A stretch of 64,000 bases of DNA from JAPLNB01 sp964451955 (lineage in GTDB: Bacteria; Planctomycetota; Phycisphaerae; Tepidisphaerales; Tepidisphaeraceae). Positions 33,607 through 42,894 of this stretch are shown one piece after another; position 1 is the first letter of the stretch; each line of letters begins with the position of its first letter. The stretch lies in assembly GCA_964451955.1 (NCBI GenBank), contig CAYVKG010000003.1, positions 40,889-104,888 of the forward strand, in the 5' to 3' direction. The notes below the pieces were generated by a model. That model did not search any database. It had not been told where the DNA came from and was given only the letters and a program-made list of their open reading frames with translations. The position numbers and the translations under genes were made by a program.

Positions 33607-34581
33607 ATGATCCTCGCGGGAATCGATGAAGCCGGCTACGGCCCCCTCCTCGGTCCACTCGTCGTCGGCTGCTGCGCCTTCGAACTCCGGCCAGACCCCG
33701 ACCCCGCCGACAATCTCCCCTGCCTCTGGAAACGCCTCCGCCGCGTCGCCGGCAAGTCCCGAGACCGCAAGGGCGCCAAGATCCACATCAACGACAGCAA
33801 ACTCGTCTATTCCCACGCCACCGGCATCAAAGAACTCGAACGCGCCGTCCTCGCCATTGCCGCCACCCTCGGCCACACCAGCCCCGAACTCCCCGGTTTC
33901 CTCGAACGCGTCGCCCCAGGCTGCTGGAACGAACTCAAACTCCACCCCTGGTACCGCGCCTTCAACGGCGAAAAATTCCCCCTCGCCCACAACCCCGTCG
34001 CCATCCGCATGCTCGCCAACTCCCTCTCCGCCGAAATGCAACGCACCAACACCCGCTGCAACTACCTCGCCGCCAAAGTCCTCCCCGAACGCCAGCTCAA
34101 CCACCAACTCGAACGCACCCACAACAAGAGCAGCGTCCTCTTCTCACTCGCCGCCACTCACATCGACCATCTCCTCCGCACCTTCGGCGACAAAAACCTC
34201 GTCATCTTCTGCGATCGCCAGGGTGGCCGCGAACACTACGGCCGGATCCTCCAACTCATGTTCGAAGACTGGGCCCTCGAAGTCACCAAAGAAATCGACG
34301 GCCACAGCGAATATCGCCTCACCCGATCCAACCACACCGTTCGCCTCATCTTCGCCGAAAAAGCCGAATCCCAATGCCTCCCCGTCGCCGTCGCCTCCAT
34401 GCTCTGCAAATACCTCCGCGAAACCCTCATGACGCGCTTCAACGCCTACTGGCAATCCCTCGTCCCCAATCTCCAACCCACCGCCGGCTACTACACCGAT
34501 GGCATGCGCTTCCTCCAAGACATCGAAGAAAAACGCCGCGAACTCAACATCCCCGATTCCGACCTCATCCGTGCCAAGTGA
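33607..34581 (+). CDS. RNase HII-like protein with altered GRG motif
   Basis: A 324-aa protein opening MILAGIDEAGYGPLLGPLVVG, the RNase HII/HIII pattern GIDEAGRGPLAGPVV with the first catalytic Asp-Glu pair kept, but Arg of the GRG motif replaced by Tyr. Later acidic positions include NDSK (residue ~60), VIFCDRQGG and a C-terminal LQDIEEKRREL helix. The middle is expanded by ~100 residues relative to RNase HII (~200 aa). It may cleave RNA in RNA/DNA hybrids or have a changed specificity; the change suggests it does not read the 2'-OH as RNase HII does. The function is inferred. A real RNase HII or HIII is not seen elsewhere in the window. Confidence 0.7.
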   Translation: MILAGIDEAGYGPLLGPLVVGCCAFELRPDPDPADNLPCLWKRLRRVAGKSRDRKGAKIHINDSKLVYSHATGIKELERAVLAIAATLGHTSPELPGFLERVAPGCWNELKLHPWYRAFNGEKFPLAHNPVAIRMLANSLSAEMQRTNTRCNYLAAKVLPERQLNHQLERTHNKSSVLFSLAATHIDHLLRTFGDKNLVIFCDRQGGREHYGRILQLMFEDWALEVTKEIDGHSEYRLTRSNHTVRLIFAEKAESQCLPVAVASMLCKYLRETLMTRFNAYWQSLVPNLQPTAGYYTDGMRFLQDIEEKRRELNIPDSDLIRAK

Positions 34582-34631
34582 CACATCCCCAATCGGTGCC
34601 CAAACCCTTGGTCAACCACCCAACTCCACGC

Positions 34632-34637
34632 TAAACT
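34632..34637 (+). promoter_or_regulatory. -10 box of the serine hydrolase gene (leaderless)
   Basis: TAAACT, 8 bases before the ATG at 34646. Confidence 0.35.
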
Positions 34638-34645
34638 CCTCCCCC

Positions 34646-35806
34646 ATGAACACCACCACTCTCATTACCTCACTCGCTCTCTTCGCCCTCATCGCCTCCG
34701 GCTGCTCCTCCACCACACCCAACCTCCAACCCGTCTCCCAAACCGTCCAGAAATACGTCGACCAGAACCAAATCGCCGGCGCCGTCACCGTCGTCGTCAA
34801 GCCCGAGCGCATCGCCCACTGCAGCGCCGTCGGCTACTCCGACCTCGCCGCCAAAGCCCCCATGCGATCCGACAACATCTTCTGGATCGCCTCCATGACC
34901 AAGCCCATCACCGCCACCGCCGTCATGATGCTCGTCGAACAAAACCTTCTCTCCATCAACGACCCCGTCGAAAAGTACATCCCCGAATTCGCCAACCTCA
35001 AAAACCCCGATGGCTCCCCCGCCAAGATCACCGTCCGCCACCTCCTCACCCACACCTCCGGCCTCACCGACAACACCCCCGAAGAAACCAAAGCCGCCAA
35101 AACCCTCTCCGATCTCGTCCCCGGCTTCACCTCCCGCCCCCTCCGCTTCGTCCCCGGCTCCAGGTGGGAATACAACCAGGCCGGCATCAACTCCCTCGGC
35201 CGAATCGTCGAAGTCATCGCCGGCCAACCCTTCGAGACCTTCCTCGATAACCGCCTCTTCCGCCCCCTCGGTATGACCGATACCACCTTCTACCTCTCCC
35301 CGGCTCAAAAAACACGCCTCGCCAAGTCCTACAAACTCGAAAACGGTACCCTCGCCGAAGCCAAGGTCTTCATCCTCGACGAACACGACGTCACCTACCG
35401 CACCCGCTACCCCGCCGCCAACGGCGGACTCTTCTCCACCGCTGCCGACTATGCCCGCTTTGCCCAGATGATCCTCAACGAAGGAACCTTCGACGGTAAA
35501 CGCTTCCTCAAACCCGAATCCGTCAAGCTCATGACCACCGTCGCCACCGGAGACCTCAAAACCGGCTTCACCGACGGCTGCGCCTGGGCCCTCGGCTGGT
35601 GCGTCGCCCGCCAACCCCAAGGCCCCTCCGCCGCACTCTCCCCGGGCTCCTTCGGCCACGGCGGCGCCTACGGCACCCAGGCCTGGATCGACCCCCTCCG
35701 CAAAACCGCCTACATCCTCATGGTCCAACGCGCCAATTTCCCCAACGCCGACGCCTCAGACCTCCGACGAGACTTCCAAAACGCCGCCGCTCCCCTCGCC
35801 AATTGA
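34646..35806 (+). CDS. Serine hydrolase lipoprotein, beta-lactamase/class C family
   Basis: A 386-aa protein. A signal with lipobox LIASGC (Cys20) anchors it in the envelope. The SxxK motif is SMTK (Ser83, Lys86) in WIASMTKPITATAVMML. The Tyr motif is in WEYNQAGINSLGRIVE (YNQ), and the third motif is FGHGGAYGT (HGG). This matches beta-lactamase-related penicillin-binding proteins and EstB-type esterases. True beta-lactamase activity is not implied. The ATG was chosen because it starts the lipoprotein signal; the earlier frame from 34499 overlaps the previous gene. Confidence 0.88.
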   Translation: MNTTTLITSLALFALIASGCSSTTPNLQPVSQTVQKYVDQNQIAGAVTVVVKPERIAHCSAVGYSDLAAKAPMRSDNIFWIASMTKPITATAVMMLVEQNLLSINDPVEKYIPEFANLKNPDGSPAKITVRHLLTHTSGLTDNTPEETKAAKTLSDLVPGFTSRPLRFVPGSRWEYNQAGINSLGRIVEVIAGQPFETFLDNRLFRPLGMTDTTFYLSPAQKTRLAKSYKLENGTLAEAKVFILDEHDVTYRTRYPAANGGLFSTAADYARFAQMILNEGTFDGKRFLKPESVKLMTTVATGDLKTGFTDGCAWALGWCVARQPQGPSAALSPGSFGHGGAYGTQAWIDPLRKTAYILMVQRANFPNADASDLRRDFQNAAAPLAN

Positions 35807-36007
35807 CATGATCTACGATTCCCAAGGCAGGGCCGCAAGCCCTTCTTCTCGCCCTCTTCCCCCTCGCCCGGTATTCCGGGAGAGGATTGGGGTGAGGGTT
35901 CTGCGCATGCCCCTCTCACCTTCGCCATTCCCCATTCGTCATTTGCCTCGCCACTCCTTTCTTGGCTCTTCCCTGAACCCTGAACCCCGAACCCTCACCC
36001 CTCTCCC

Positions 36008-36559
36008 ATGAACTGGATCACCCTCATCGGCATCGCAATCGGCCTCGCCATGGACGCTCTCGCCGTCGCCATCGCCGCCGGCATCACACTCCCCACCGTC
36101 ACCCACCGCCACGTCTTCCGACTCGCCTTCCACTTCGGCCTCTTCCAGTTCCTCATGCCCATCGTCGGCTGGGCCGCCGGCCGAACCGTCGCCCAATACG
36201 TCGGAGCCTTCGACCACTGGATCGTCTTCTTCGTCCTCTCCTTCATCGGCGGCAAAATGCTCTGGGAACTCCGCGACACCGACGAACAACGCGACCGCGA
36301 CGACCCCACCCGCGGCTGGACCCTCGTAGGTCTCTCCATCGCCACCAGCATCGACGCCCTCGCCGTCGGCCTCTCGCTCGCTCTCATCCGCGTCCCCATC
36401 TTCCTCCCCAGCGTCGTCATCGGACTCGTCGCCGGAACTCTCACCATGCTCGGCCTCCGCTTCGGCAGCACCTTCGGCCGCCGCTTCGGCAAAATCGCCG
36501 AAGCCCTCGGCGGTATCATCCTCATCTCCATCGGCGTCCGAGTCCTCCTCTCCCATTAA
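36008..36559 (+). CDS. mntP: MntP-type manganese efflux pump
   Basis: A 183-aa membrane protein with six predicted helices. The two conserved half-repeats are visible: GIAIGLAMDALAVAIAAG near the N-terminus and GLSIATSIDALAVGLSLAL in the second half, each with the acidic Asp-Ala motif of MntP/DUF204. AGRTVAQYVGAFDHWIVFFVL and FIGGKMLWE also match. It exports Mn(II) across the inner membrane. No yybP-ykoY riboswitch was recognised upstream in the 200-base gap (35807-36007), which looks featureless. Confidence 0.93.
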   Translation: MNWITLIGIAIGLAMDALAVAIAAGITLPTVTHRHVFRLAFHFGLFQFLMPIVGWAAGRTVAQYVGAFDHWIVFFVLSFIGGKMLWELRDTDEQRDRDDPTRGWTLVGLSIATSIDALAVGLSLALIRVPIFLPSVVIGLVAGTLTMLGLRFGSTFGRRFGKIAEALGGIILISIGVRVLLSH

Positions 36560-36627
36560 ACCGCCATTGCGGTTATTTTCCTTGCTGACAACTACCAACT
36601 ATCAACTATCATCTACCAACTACAATC

Positions 36628-37827
36628 ATGAAATACGCCATCATCATCCCCGACGGTGCCAGCGACGACCCCCTCAAGGAACTCGGCGGCAGAACGCCCC
36701 TCGAAGTCGCCAACATCCCCAATATGGACCAGGTCGCCATCACCGGCCGACAGGGAACCGTCCGAACCATCCCCGATGGCTTCGAGTCCGGCTCCGATGT
36801 CGCCATCATGTGCCTCCTCGGCTACGACCCCGGAAAATACCACTCCGGCCGCGCTCCCCTCGAAGCCGCCGCCCAACGCATCCCCCTGGCGCCCTCCGAC
36901 TGGGTCTTCCGCTGCAACCTTGTCACCGTCGCCGACGGCATCATGAAAGACCACTCCGCAGGCGGAATCACCAACGCCGAAGCTCATCGCCTCATCAACG
37001 ATCTCGCGCAATCCCTCGATATCCCCGGCCTCGAACTCCACACCGGCGTCTCCTACCGCAACCTCCTCGTCTACCGTGGCAACCAGCCCTTTGATGTCAC
37101 CACCACCCCACCCCACGAAATCCCCGATCTCCCCGCCGCCAAACACCTCCCAAAAGGCGAAGGTTCGCACATCCTCCGCCGGATCATGCAACAGTCCGCC
37201 GAACTCTTCGCCAATCACCCCATCAACCTGGTCCGCCGCCAAACCGGACTCAACCCCGCCTCCCAGGTCTGGCTCTGGGGTCAGGGCCACCCGCCCCAAA
37301 TGCCCACCTTCGCCGAAAAATTCGGCGTCAAACACTGCGCTATGATCACCGCCGTTGACCTGCTCCGTGGCCTGGGCGCCCTCATGAAGTGGGACATCCT
37401 CAACGTCGATGGCATGACCAGCTTCCACGACACCGACTACGCCGGCCAAGGGGCGGCCACCGTCGCCGCACTCGACAAGTACGACCTCGTCCTCTCGCAC
37501 GTCGAAGCACCAGACGAAGCCTCACACCAGGCCGATTACCGCACCAAGATCGCCGCCATCGAACACATCGACAAATTCATCGTCGCCCCAGTCCTCGAAA
37601 AACTCCGCACCTTCCCCGACTGGCGACTCCTCGTCATTCCCGACCATCCCACCAACGTTGCCACTCGCAAACACGGCTACGAACCCACCTGCTTCGCCAT
37701 GACCGGCTCCCGCGTACGCAGCCTCCTCAAGGCCCCCTTCTCTGAACAAAACGCCAAACACTCCGACCTCCACGTCGAAAAGGGCTCCGACCTCATGGAG
37801 TTCTTCCTCCACGGCGGAAACCTCTAG
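36628..37827 (+). CDS. apgM: Archaeal-type 2,3-bisphosphoglycerate-independent phosphoglycerate mutase
   Basis: A 399-aa alkaline-phosphatase-superfamily enzyme converting 3-phosphoglycerate to 2-phosphoglycerate. It begins MKYAIIIPDGASDDPLKELG (Asp in the metal site), then GRTPLEVANIPNMD and GFESGSDVAIMCLLGYDP with the nucleophile Ser in SGSD. Later metal-binding stretches are SHVEAPDEASHQAD and VIPDHPTNVATRKHG. This is the ApgM type rather than the bacterial GpmI (~510 aa). The protein is cytoplasmic and acts in glycolysis/gluconeogenesis. Start ATG; the 400-base gap after it (37828-38228) carries only the promoter of the next gene. Confidence 0.93.
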   Translation: MKYAIIIPDGASDDPLKELGGRTPLEVANIPNMDQVAITGRQGTVRTIPDGFESGSDVAIMCLLGYDPGKYHSGRAPLEAAAQRIPLAPSDWVFRCNLVTVADGIMKDHSAGGITNAEAHRLINDLAQSLDIPGLELHTGVSYRNLLVYRGNQPFDVTTTPPHEIPDLPAAKHLPKGEGSHILRRIMQQSAELFANHPINLVRRQTGLNPASQVWLWGQGHPPQMPTFAEKFGVKHCAMITAVDLLRGLGALMKWDILNVDGMTSFHDTDYAGQGAATVAALDKYDLVLSHVEAPDEASHQADYRTKIAAIEHIDKFIVAPVLEKLRTFPDWRLLVIPDHPTNVATRKHGYEPTCFAMTGSRVRSLLKAPFSEQNAKHSDLHVEKGSDLMEFFLHGGNL

Positions 37828-38133
37828 CAGCTTCCCCTCGGCCAGTTCTCCGCAATCACCCGGCAACACCTCGGTGAACGACAATCACTAAACCACACTC
37901 ATCAATACCCGATTACCTCCACGAACCACCTCCCCTTCGTACCCGTCCCGCTTCTCTTCACTTCGCTTTTCGCCTCCCCACTCCCCACCCAACCCAAACC
38001 ACCATCAACTTCGCCCACCCTATGGCCCAGCCGGGCTCGCTCTCGCCGCTCCCCCTCTCGCCGCTACATGGCCGCCGCGTGAATCCTCATCCGCCCGGCT
38101 CCCGCCCTGCGGCGAGTTTTCGTCCGCACCCTG

Positions 38134-38161
38134 TTCGGCTGAAACCTCAATACGGTAGAAT
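38134..38161 (+). promoter_or_regulatory. Promoter upstream of the Tat oxidoreductase
   Basis: TTCGGC (38134-38139), 16-bp spacer, TAGAAT (38156-38161). This would give a ~60-nt leader before the ATG at 38229. Confidence 0.45.
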
Positions 38162-38228
38162 ATCCCGCGCCGATCGTCGGCAATCACCCCGGAGATTTGC
38201 CGGGCAGACCATCCTTAGGAAACTCGCG

Positions 38229-39422
38229 ATGCAACATTCCTCAACACGTCGGTCGTTTCTCCAGGCGGTCGGTGCGGGCGCGGCCGTCATCGGGTTCCAG
38301 CACCCCGTCAACTCCGCCGAAAAACCCATCCAGGGATTCGAAAAATCCCCCACGGACCCCAACGCCTCCAAAGGATGGACCCCCATCTCCGATCGCAAAA
38401 TCCGCGTCGGCATCGTCGGCTACGGCGTCTGCAGCTTCGGCGCCGCCTTCAGTTTCCAGGACCACCCCAATGTCGAAGTCGCCGCCGTCAGCGACCTCAT
38501 CCCCGATCGCTGCGCCGCACTCGCCAAAGCCTGCCGTTGCGCCAAAACGTATCCTTCCCTCGAAGAACTCGTCAAGGACGACCGCATCGAGGCCGTCTTC
38601 GTCGCCACCGACGCGCCCAGTCACGCCAAACACTGCATCGATGTCATGAAACATGGCAAACATGTCGCCTCGGCCGTTCCAGCGGTCTTCGGTAACCTCG
38701 AAGACGCCGACAGACTACTCGAAACCGTCAAATCCACCGGCCAAAAGTACATGATGTTCGAAACCTCCTGCTATCACGAAGACCTCCATGCCATGCGCCA
38801 AATCTACCAGGCCGGCGGGTTCGGAAAACTCCTCTACTGCGAGGGAGAGTATTACCACTACATGGAAGAACCCATCCCCTCCTTCAAGGACTGGCGCGTC
38901 GGCCTGCCACCCCAATGGTATCCCACCCACTCCAATGCCTACTGCATCGGCGTCAACGCCTCCAGCTTCACCGAAGTCTCCTGCATGGGCTTCCCCAGCA
39001 CCCTCAAACACCTTCGCCCCGAAAATAACATCTACAAAAACCCCTTCGGAACCGAAGTCGCCCTCTTCCGCACCAGCGACGGCGCCATGGCACGCATGGC
39101 CGTCAGTTGGGATACCCCCGGCGACTCCGGCGAAAAAGGACGCATCCGCGGACAACGCGGCTCATACTACGGAAAATACGAGGGCCTCGAAAAGAAACTC
39201 CCCAACACCCGACGCCCACCACTGCCCCCAACAGTCGAGGCCGGTGGGCACGGCGGCTCCCATGGCTACCTCACCAACGAATTCCTCGCCGCTATCCTCC
39301 AGGACCGTTCCCCCCTCGTCGATATCACCATGGCCCTCAACATGACCGTCTCCGGCGTCGTCGCCCATCAGTCCGCCCTCAAAAACGGTGAACTGCTCAA
39401 AATCCCCCAATACAAACTCTGA
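38229..39422 (+). CDS. Tat-exported Gfo/Idh/MocA-family oxidoreductase
   Basis: A 397-aa NAD(P)-dependent sugar dehydrogenase-like protein. The N-terminus has a twin-arginine signal (STRRSFLQAVGAGAAVIGF), so it is folded with cofactor before export. The Rossmann domain starts IRVGIVGYGVCSFGAAFSF; VSDLIPDRCAALAK and VFVATDAPSHAKHCIDVMKHGKHVASAVPA follow, the last containing the place of the usual EKP motif (here SAVPA). The C-terminal domain has the substrate-facing NAYCIGVNASSFTEV and a SHGYLTNEFLAAILQ helix. Planctomycetes have many such periplasmic proteins, of uncertain substrate. Start ATG at 38229 gives the Tat signal. Confidence 0.88.
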   Translation: MQHSSTRRSFLQAVGAGAAVIGFQHPVNSAEKPIQGFEKSPTDPNASKGWTPISDRKIRVGIVGYGVCSFGAAFSFQDHPNVEVAAVSDLIPDRCAALAKACRCAKTYPSLEELVKDDRIEAVFVATDAPSHAKHCIDVMKHGKHVASAVPAVFGNLEDADRLLETVKSTGQKYMMFETSCYHEDLHAMRQIYQAGGFGKLLYCEGEYYHYMEEPIPSFKDWRVGLPPQWYPTHSNAYCIGVNASSFTEVSCMGFPSTLKHLRPENNIYKNPFGTEVALFRTSDGAMARMAVSWDTPGDSGEKGRIRGQRGSYYGKYEGLEKKLPNTRRPPLPPTVEAGGHGGSHGYLTNEFLAAILQDRSPLVDITMALNMTVSGVVAHQSALKNGELLKIPQYKL

Positions 39423-39450
39423 TCCTCCCCGCCACACCACGACCTTGCCG

Positions 39451-40806
39451 TCACAGCGCGTCCGCAATCAGGCTCGCCAACTCCGATCGCTCGCTCCGCG
39501 TCAGCGTGACGTGCCCCACGATCGCTCTGCCCTTCAGCCGCTCCACCAGGTACGACAATCCATTGCTGCTGCTGTCCAGGTACGGATTGTCAATCTGCGT
39601 GGCATCCCCCGTCAGCACCAGCTTCGTCCCGTCTCCCACTCGCGATGCGATCGTCTTCACCTCGTGCGGCGTCAGATTCTGCGCCTCATCCACAATCATG
39701 AATTGATGCGGAATCGATCGCCCCCGTATGTACGTCAACGGCTCCAATACCACCTGCCCCGAATCCATCAGCTGCTTGATCCGCTGTTCCACCGTGGAAA
39801 GCCCCGCGTGCGGCGACCCGGATTCCGCCGTCAATCGGTTCGACAACAAATACGACATGTTGTCAAAGATCGGCTGCATCCACGCCGTCAGCTTCTGGTC
39901 CTTGTCCCCAGGCAAATACCCAATGTCCCGCCCCAACGGCATGATCGGCCTCGCACACAATAGCTTCTGATACACCTGCTCGTTCAGCGTCTTCACCATC
40001 CCCGCCGCAATCGCCAGCAGAGTCTTCCCCGTCCCGGCAGACCCAATCAGGCTCACCAGCCGCACCGAGTCGTCCAGCAGCAGGTCCAACGCCATCGTCT
40101 GCTGAAGGTTCCGCGGCAAAATGCCGAAAATCGGCGACCGGCGCGGCCGAACGGGCACCACAGTGTTCGAATCCCCTTTGTAGCGAGTCAGCGCCGAGTG
40201 CGACGGGTCGTTCTCATCCTTGAACAGGATGAACTCATTCACGTAAGCGCCCTCCAGTTCGTATTTCAACTGCTTGTCGCGAAACAGCGTGTCGATCACC
40301 TCGCCGCTTACATTCACCTCCCGCCAACCCGTGTATAGCCGCTCAAAATCCACCTTCTGCGCGTCAAAATCCTCCGTCTTGATGCCAAGCGTGTCCGATT
40401 TGATCCGCGCATTGATGTCCTTCGATATGAAAACAACCCGCTTCCCTTCCCGCAGCAGATTGAACGCGCAGCAGATGATCCGGTTGTCAGGAGTGTTCGC
40501 CGTCAGACCAGGACACAGCTTCTGATGATCCCCATCCAGAATCACCCGCACACGCCCACCCGTCTGTTCCACCTCCACGCCTTGCGAGAGATCCCCCGCC
40601 TCGCGCAGCCGGTCCAGGTGCCGGATCACCGTTCGCGCGTTCCGGCCAAGGTCATCGTTGTTCGTCTTGAATTTGTCCAACTCCTCTATCACGTCAAACG
40701 GAATCACAACCTCATTGTCCGCGAACATGAACAACGCGTTGGGGTTGTGAAGCAGAACATTGGTGTCGAGCACAAAATGCTTCAAATGGCTTGCGGTGTC
40801 GCTCAT
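39451..40806 (-). CDS. PIN-PhoH ATPase (PhoH2-like)
   Basis: A 451-aa fusion. An N-terminal PIN ribonuclease domain (~1-140) has FVLDTNVLLHNP, IEELDKFK and the later acidic DNRIICCAF and FISKDINARIK. A PhoH domain (~240-451) has Walker A GSAGTGKTLLA, ARPIMPLGRDIGYLPGDKDQKL, Walker B MIVDEAQN and TGDATQIDNPYLD. PIN-PhoH proteins act as ATP-dependent RNA helicase/RNases. No antitoxin-like gene precedes it, so a toxin-antitoxin role is not supported here. The ATG at 40806 is the start of conserved sequence. Divergent from manA. Confidence 0.92.
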   Translation of the reverse strand: MSDTASHLKHFVLDTNVLLHNPNALFMFADNEVVIPFDVIEELDKFKTNNDDLGRNARTVIRHLDRLREAGDLSQGVEVEQTGGRVRVILDGDHQKLCPGLTANTPDNRIICCAFNLLREGKRVVFISKDINARIKSDTLGIKTEDFDAQKVDFERLYTGWREVNVSGEVIDTLFRDKQLKYELEGAYVNEFILFKDENDPSHSALTRYKGDSNTVVPVRPRRSPIFGILPRNLQQTMALDLLLDDSVRLVSLIGSAGTGKTLLAIAAGMVKTLNEQVYQKLLCARPIMPLGRDIGYLPGDKDQKLTAWMQPIFDNMSYLLSNRLTAESGSPHAGLSTVEQRIKQLMDSGQVVLEPLTYIRGRSIPHQFMIVDEAQNLTPHEVKTIASRVGDGTKLVLTGDATQIDNPYLDSSSNGLSYLVERLKGRAIVGHVTLTRSERSELASLIADAL

Positions 40807-40912
40807 AAAACTCGATGCAAAAGTCAATCGCCCGTGCAACTCGCCAGTATATCCCTTTCATCGGCAAATCCATCCGCTACCATGTTCGCAATATCACCGA
40901 GGACCTCCGATA

Positions 40913-41950
40913 ATGCTCTATCCCTTCAAGTTCAAACCGCGATTCGTGCAAAAAATGTGGGGCGGGCGCAGAATCGAAACTTCGCTGGGGAAAAAACTCC
41001 CCCCACAACACCCGATCGGCGAAAGCTGGGAACTTTTCGACTTCCCCCCGGGCGTCATTGACGCATCCCCAAACTGGGTCAGTTCCGAGATCGCCAACGG
41101 ACCTTTTGCCGGCCGCTCCCTCCATTCCGTCATTCTCGACTTCGGACGCGCCGTCCATGGCGATGTGCCGCTTCTGGCGCCCGCGGGGCAGTTCCCGATC
41201 TTGATCAAATACCTCGACGCCAGGGAGAACCTCTCCGTTCAGGTCCATCCCGACCAGACCTACACCTCCAGCCATCCCGGAACACACCTCAAAACCGAAG
41301 CCTGGTATGTCGTCGAAAACGATCCCGGCGCCAAACTCTATCATGGACTCAAGGCCGGTGCCACACGCGACGCCTTTGCCCAGGCGATCCAGAACGGTGC
41401 CGTCGATGCCCTCGTTAATGCCCTGCCCGTCAAGGCCGGCGACTGCTTCTATCTGCCCAGCGGAACCGTTCATGCCCTCGGCGCGGGCATCCTCGTCGCC
41501 GAAGTCCAGACCCCCAGCGACACCACCTTCCGCGTCTTTGATTTCAATCGCGTCGATCCCGCCAGCGGCAAGCCCAGATCGCTCCATGTCGCCGAAGCCC
41601 TCCAGTGCATCGACTTCCACGACAACTCTCCCCCGCAACAGACACGCACCCATGTCGCCCAGGTGTTCTCCACCGTCTCCCGCCTCCTCACCTGCCCCTA
41701 CTTCACCATCGAAAAGGTCCGCTTCAGCGAAGGCGTCGAACAAACACTCCCCTACGACCAGCCCGTCGTCTGGATGATGCTTCACGGCAAGGCCCAGTTG
41801 CGAGTCGAGCAAATGAGTGAACCCACGCATCTCGCCAAAGGCGATACACTCCTCCTCCCCGCCCGGATGCGCAATCCCACCCTCAAGACTCTGACCGACT
41901 GTGTGTGGCTCGAAGTCACCTTCCCGACCAAGGCGTCAACCGGACACTGA
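40913..41950 (+). CDS. manA: Class I mannose-6-phosphate isomerase
   Basis: A 345-aa zinc enzyme interconverting mannose-6-phosphate and fructose-6-phosphate. The cupin core shows FPILIKYLDARENLSVQVHPDQTYTS, with the metal-binding HPDQ, then HLKTEAWYVVENDPGA and LPSGTVHALGAGILVAEVQTPSDTTFRVFDF, the diagnostic PMI stretch ending in the VFDF segment. Length and motifs match the short bacterial ManA. ATG at 40913 has GAGG upstream. The next gene starts 4 bases after its stop, so the two are co-transcribed. The product may feed GDP-mannose for exopolysaccharide. Confidence 0.93.
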   Translation: MLYPFKFKPRFVQKMWGGRRIETSLGKKLPPQHPIGESWELFDFPPGVIDASPNWVSSEIANGPFAGRSLHSVILDFGRAVHGDVPLLAPAGQFPILIKYLDARENLSVQVHPDQTYTSSHPGTHLKTEAWYVVENDPGAKLYHGLKAGATRDAFAQAIQNGAVDALVNALPVKAGDCFYLPSGTVHALGAGILVAEVQTPSDTTFRVFDFNRVDPASGKPRSLHVAEALQCIDFHDNSPPQQTRTHVAQVFSTVSRLLTCPYFTIEKVRFSEGVEQTLPYDQPVVWMMLHGKAQLRVEQMSEPTHLAKGDTLLLPARMRNPTLKTLTDCVWLEVTFPTKASTGH

Positions 41951-41953
41951 ACA

Positions 41954-42751
41954 ATGAAACAGCGAATCCAGAAACTGCTCGCCAATGCCGGAATCGCGTC
42001 CCGACGGAATATCGAGGCGATGGTCCGCGAAGGCCGGGTCGAAGTGAATGGGCGGGTGATCACCCAACTGCCCATCCTCGTCGATCCCGACAAGGATAAC
42101 CTGACCGTCGATGGCGAGCCCGTCAGACTGCGAAACCCCAAAACCGACAAACGCTACTACTTCCTCCTCAACAAGCCCAAAGGCGTCTACTCGACCAACG
42201 TCGCCCAGGGCGCCCAGGTCCGCGCCATCGACCTCCTGCCCCAAAACCTCCAGGCTCGCGTCTACCCCGTCGGGCGGCTCGACGCCGAGTCAAAAGGCCT
42301 ACTCCTCCTCACCAACGACGGTGAATTGACCAACCAGCTCACCCACCCCAAGTACGGCGTCGCCAAAACCTATCGCGCCGTCGTCGATGGCTACGTCGGG
42401 CCCGATCTCCTCCAACAACTCCAGAAGGGCGTCTGGCTGGCCCATAAGTCCGGCGAAGGGTTCCGAACAGGCCGCAGCCACATCCGCATCCTCCGACACT
42501 CGCGACAACAAAGCATCCTCGAAGTCACCATCCGCGAAGGCCGCAACCGACAGGTCCGCCGAATGCTCGCCAAGATCGGACACAAGGTCCGCGAACTCAC
42601 GCGCATCCGCATGGGGCCTCTCTCCATCGAAGGGCTCCCCATCGGCCACTTCAGGGAACTCAGCGCCAAAGAAATCAAGCAACTCCGCCGCATCGCCCAA
42701 TCCCCGCAGGATACGACCAAAACCGCCAACCGACCAACCGCCCCTCGGTGA
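41954..42751 (+). CDS. RsuA/RluB-family rRNA pseudouridine synthase
   Basis: A 265-aa enzyme modifying rRNA. An S4-like RNA-binding domain (~1-60) has IQKLLANAGIASRRNIEAMVREGRVEVNG. The catalytic part contains FLLNKPKGVYST and GRLDAESKGLLLLTNDGEL with the nucleophile Asp110, then REGRNRQVRRML and LTRIRMGPLSIEGL. RluB (23S) and RsuA (16S) cannot be separated by eye; the N-terminus favours RluB. It sits 4 bases after manA. A short basic tail (PTAPR) ends the protein. Confidence 0.92.
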   Translation: MKQRIQKLLANAGIASRRNIEAMVREGRVEVNGRVITQLPILVDPDKDNLTVDGEPVRLRNPKTDKRYYFLLNKPKGVYSTNVAQGAQVRAIDLLPQNLQARVYPVGRLDAESKGLLLLTNDGELTNQLTHPKYGVAKTYRAVVDGYVGPDLLQQLQKGVWLAHKSGEGFRTGRSHIRILRHSRQQSILEVTIREGRNRQVRRMLAKIGHKVRELTRIRMGPLSIEGLPIGHFRELSAKEIKQLRRIAQSPQDTTKTANRPTAPR

Positions 42752-42894
42752 GCCCGCAATATCTCCTCATGCCATCCGATGCCTCCGTCTCCTAACCTGC
42801 CCGAAAATCGCAACCACCCCCGGTCTCCACCCGTCTCCCAACCGGTCCGCCAATAGGACCGCCGGCGCCGCTTCGCTTGCCCGCCTCCCGCCGC

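Noticed and set aside
35807..36007. Manganese riboswitch (yybP-ykoY) before mntP
   Set aside because: No recognisable paired core; sequence is C/T-rich and unstructured by eye.
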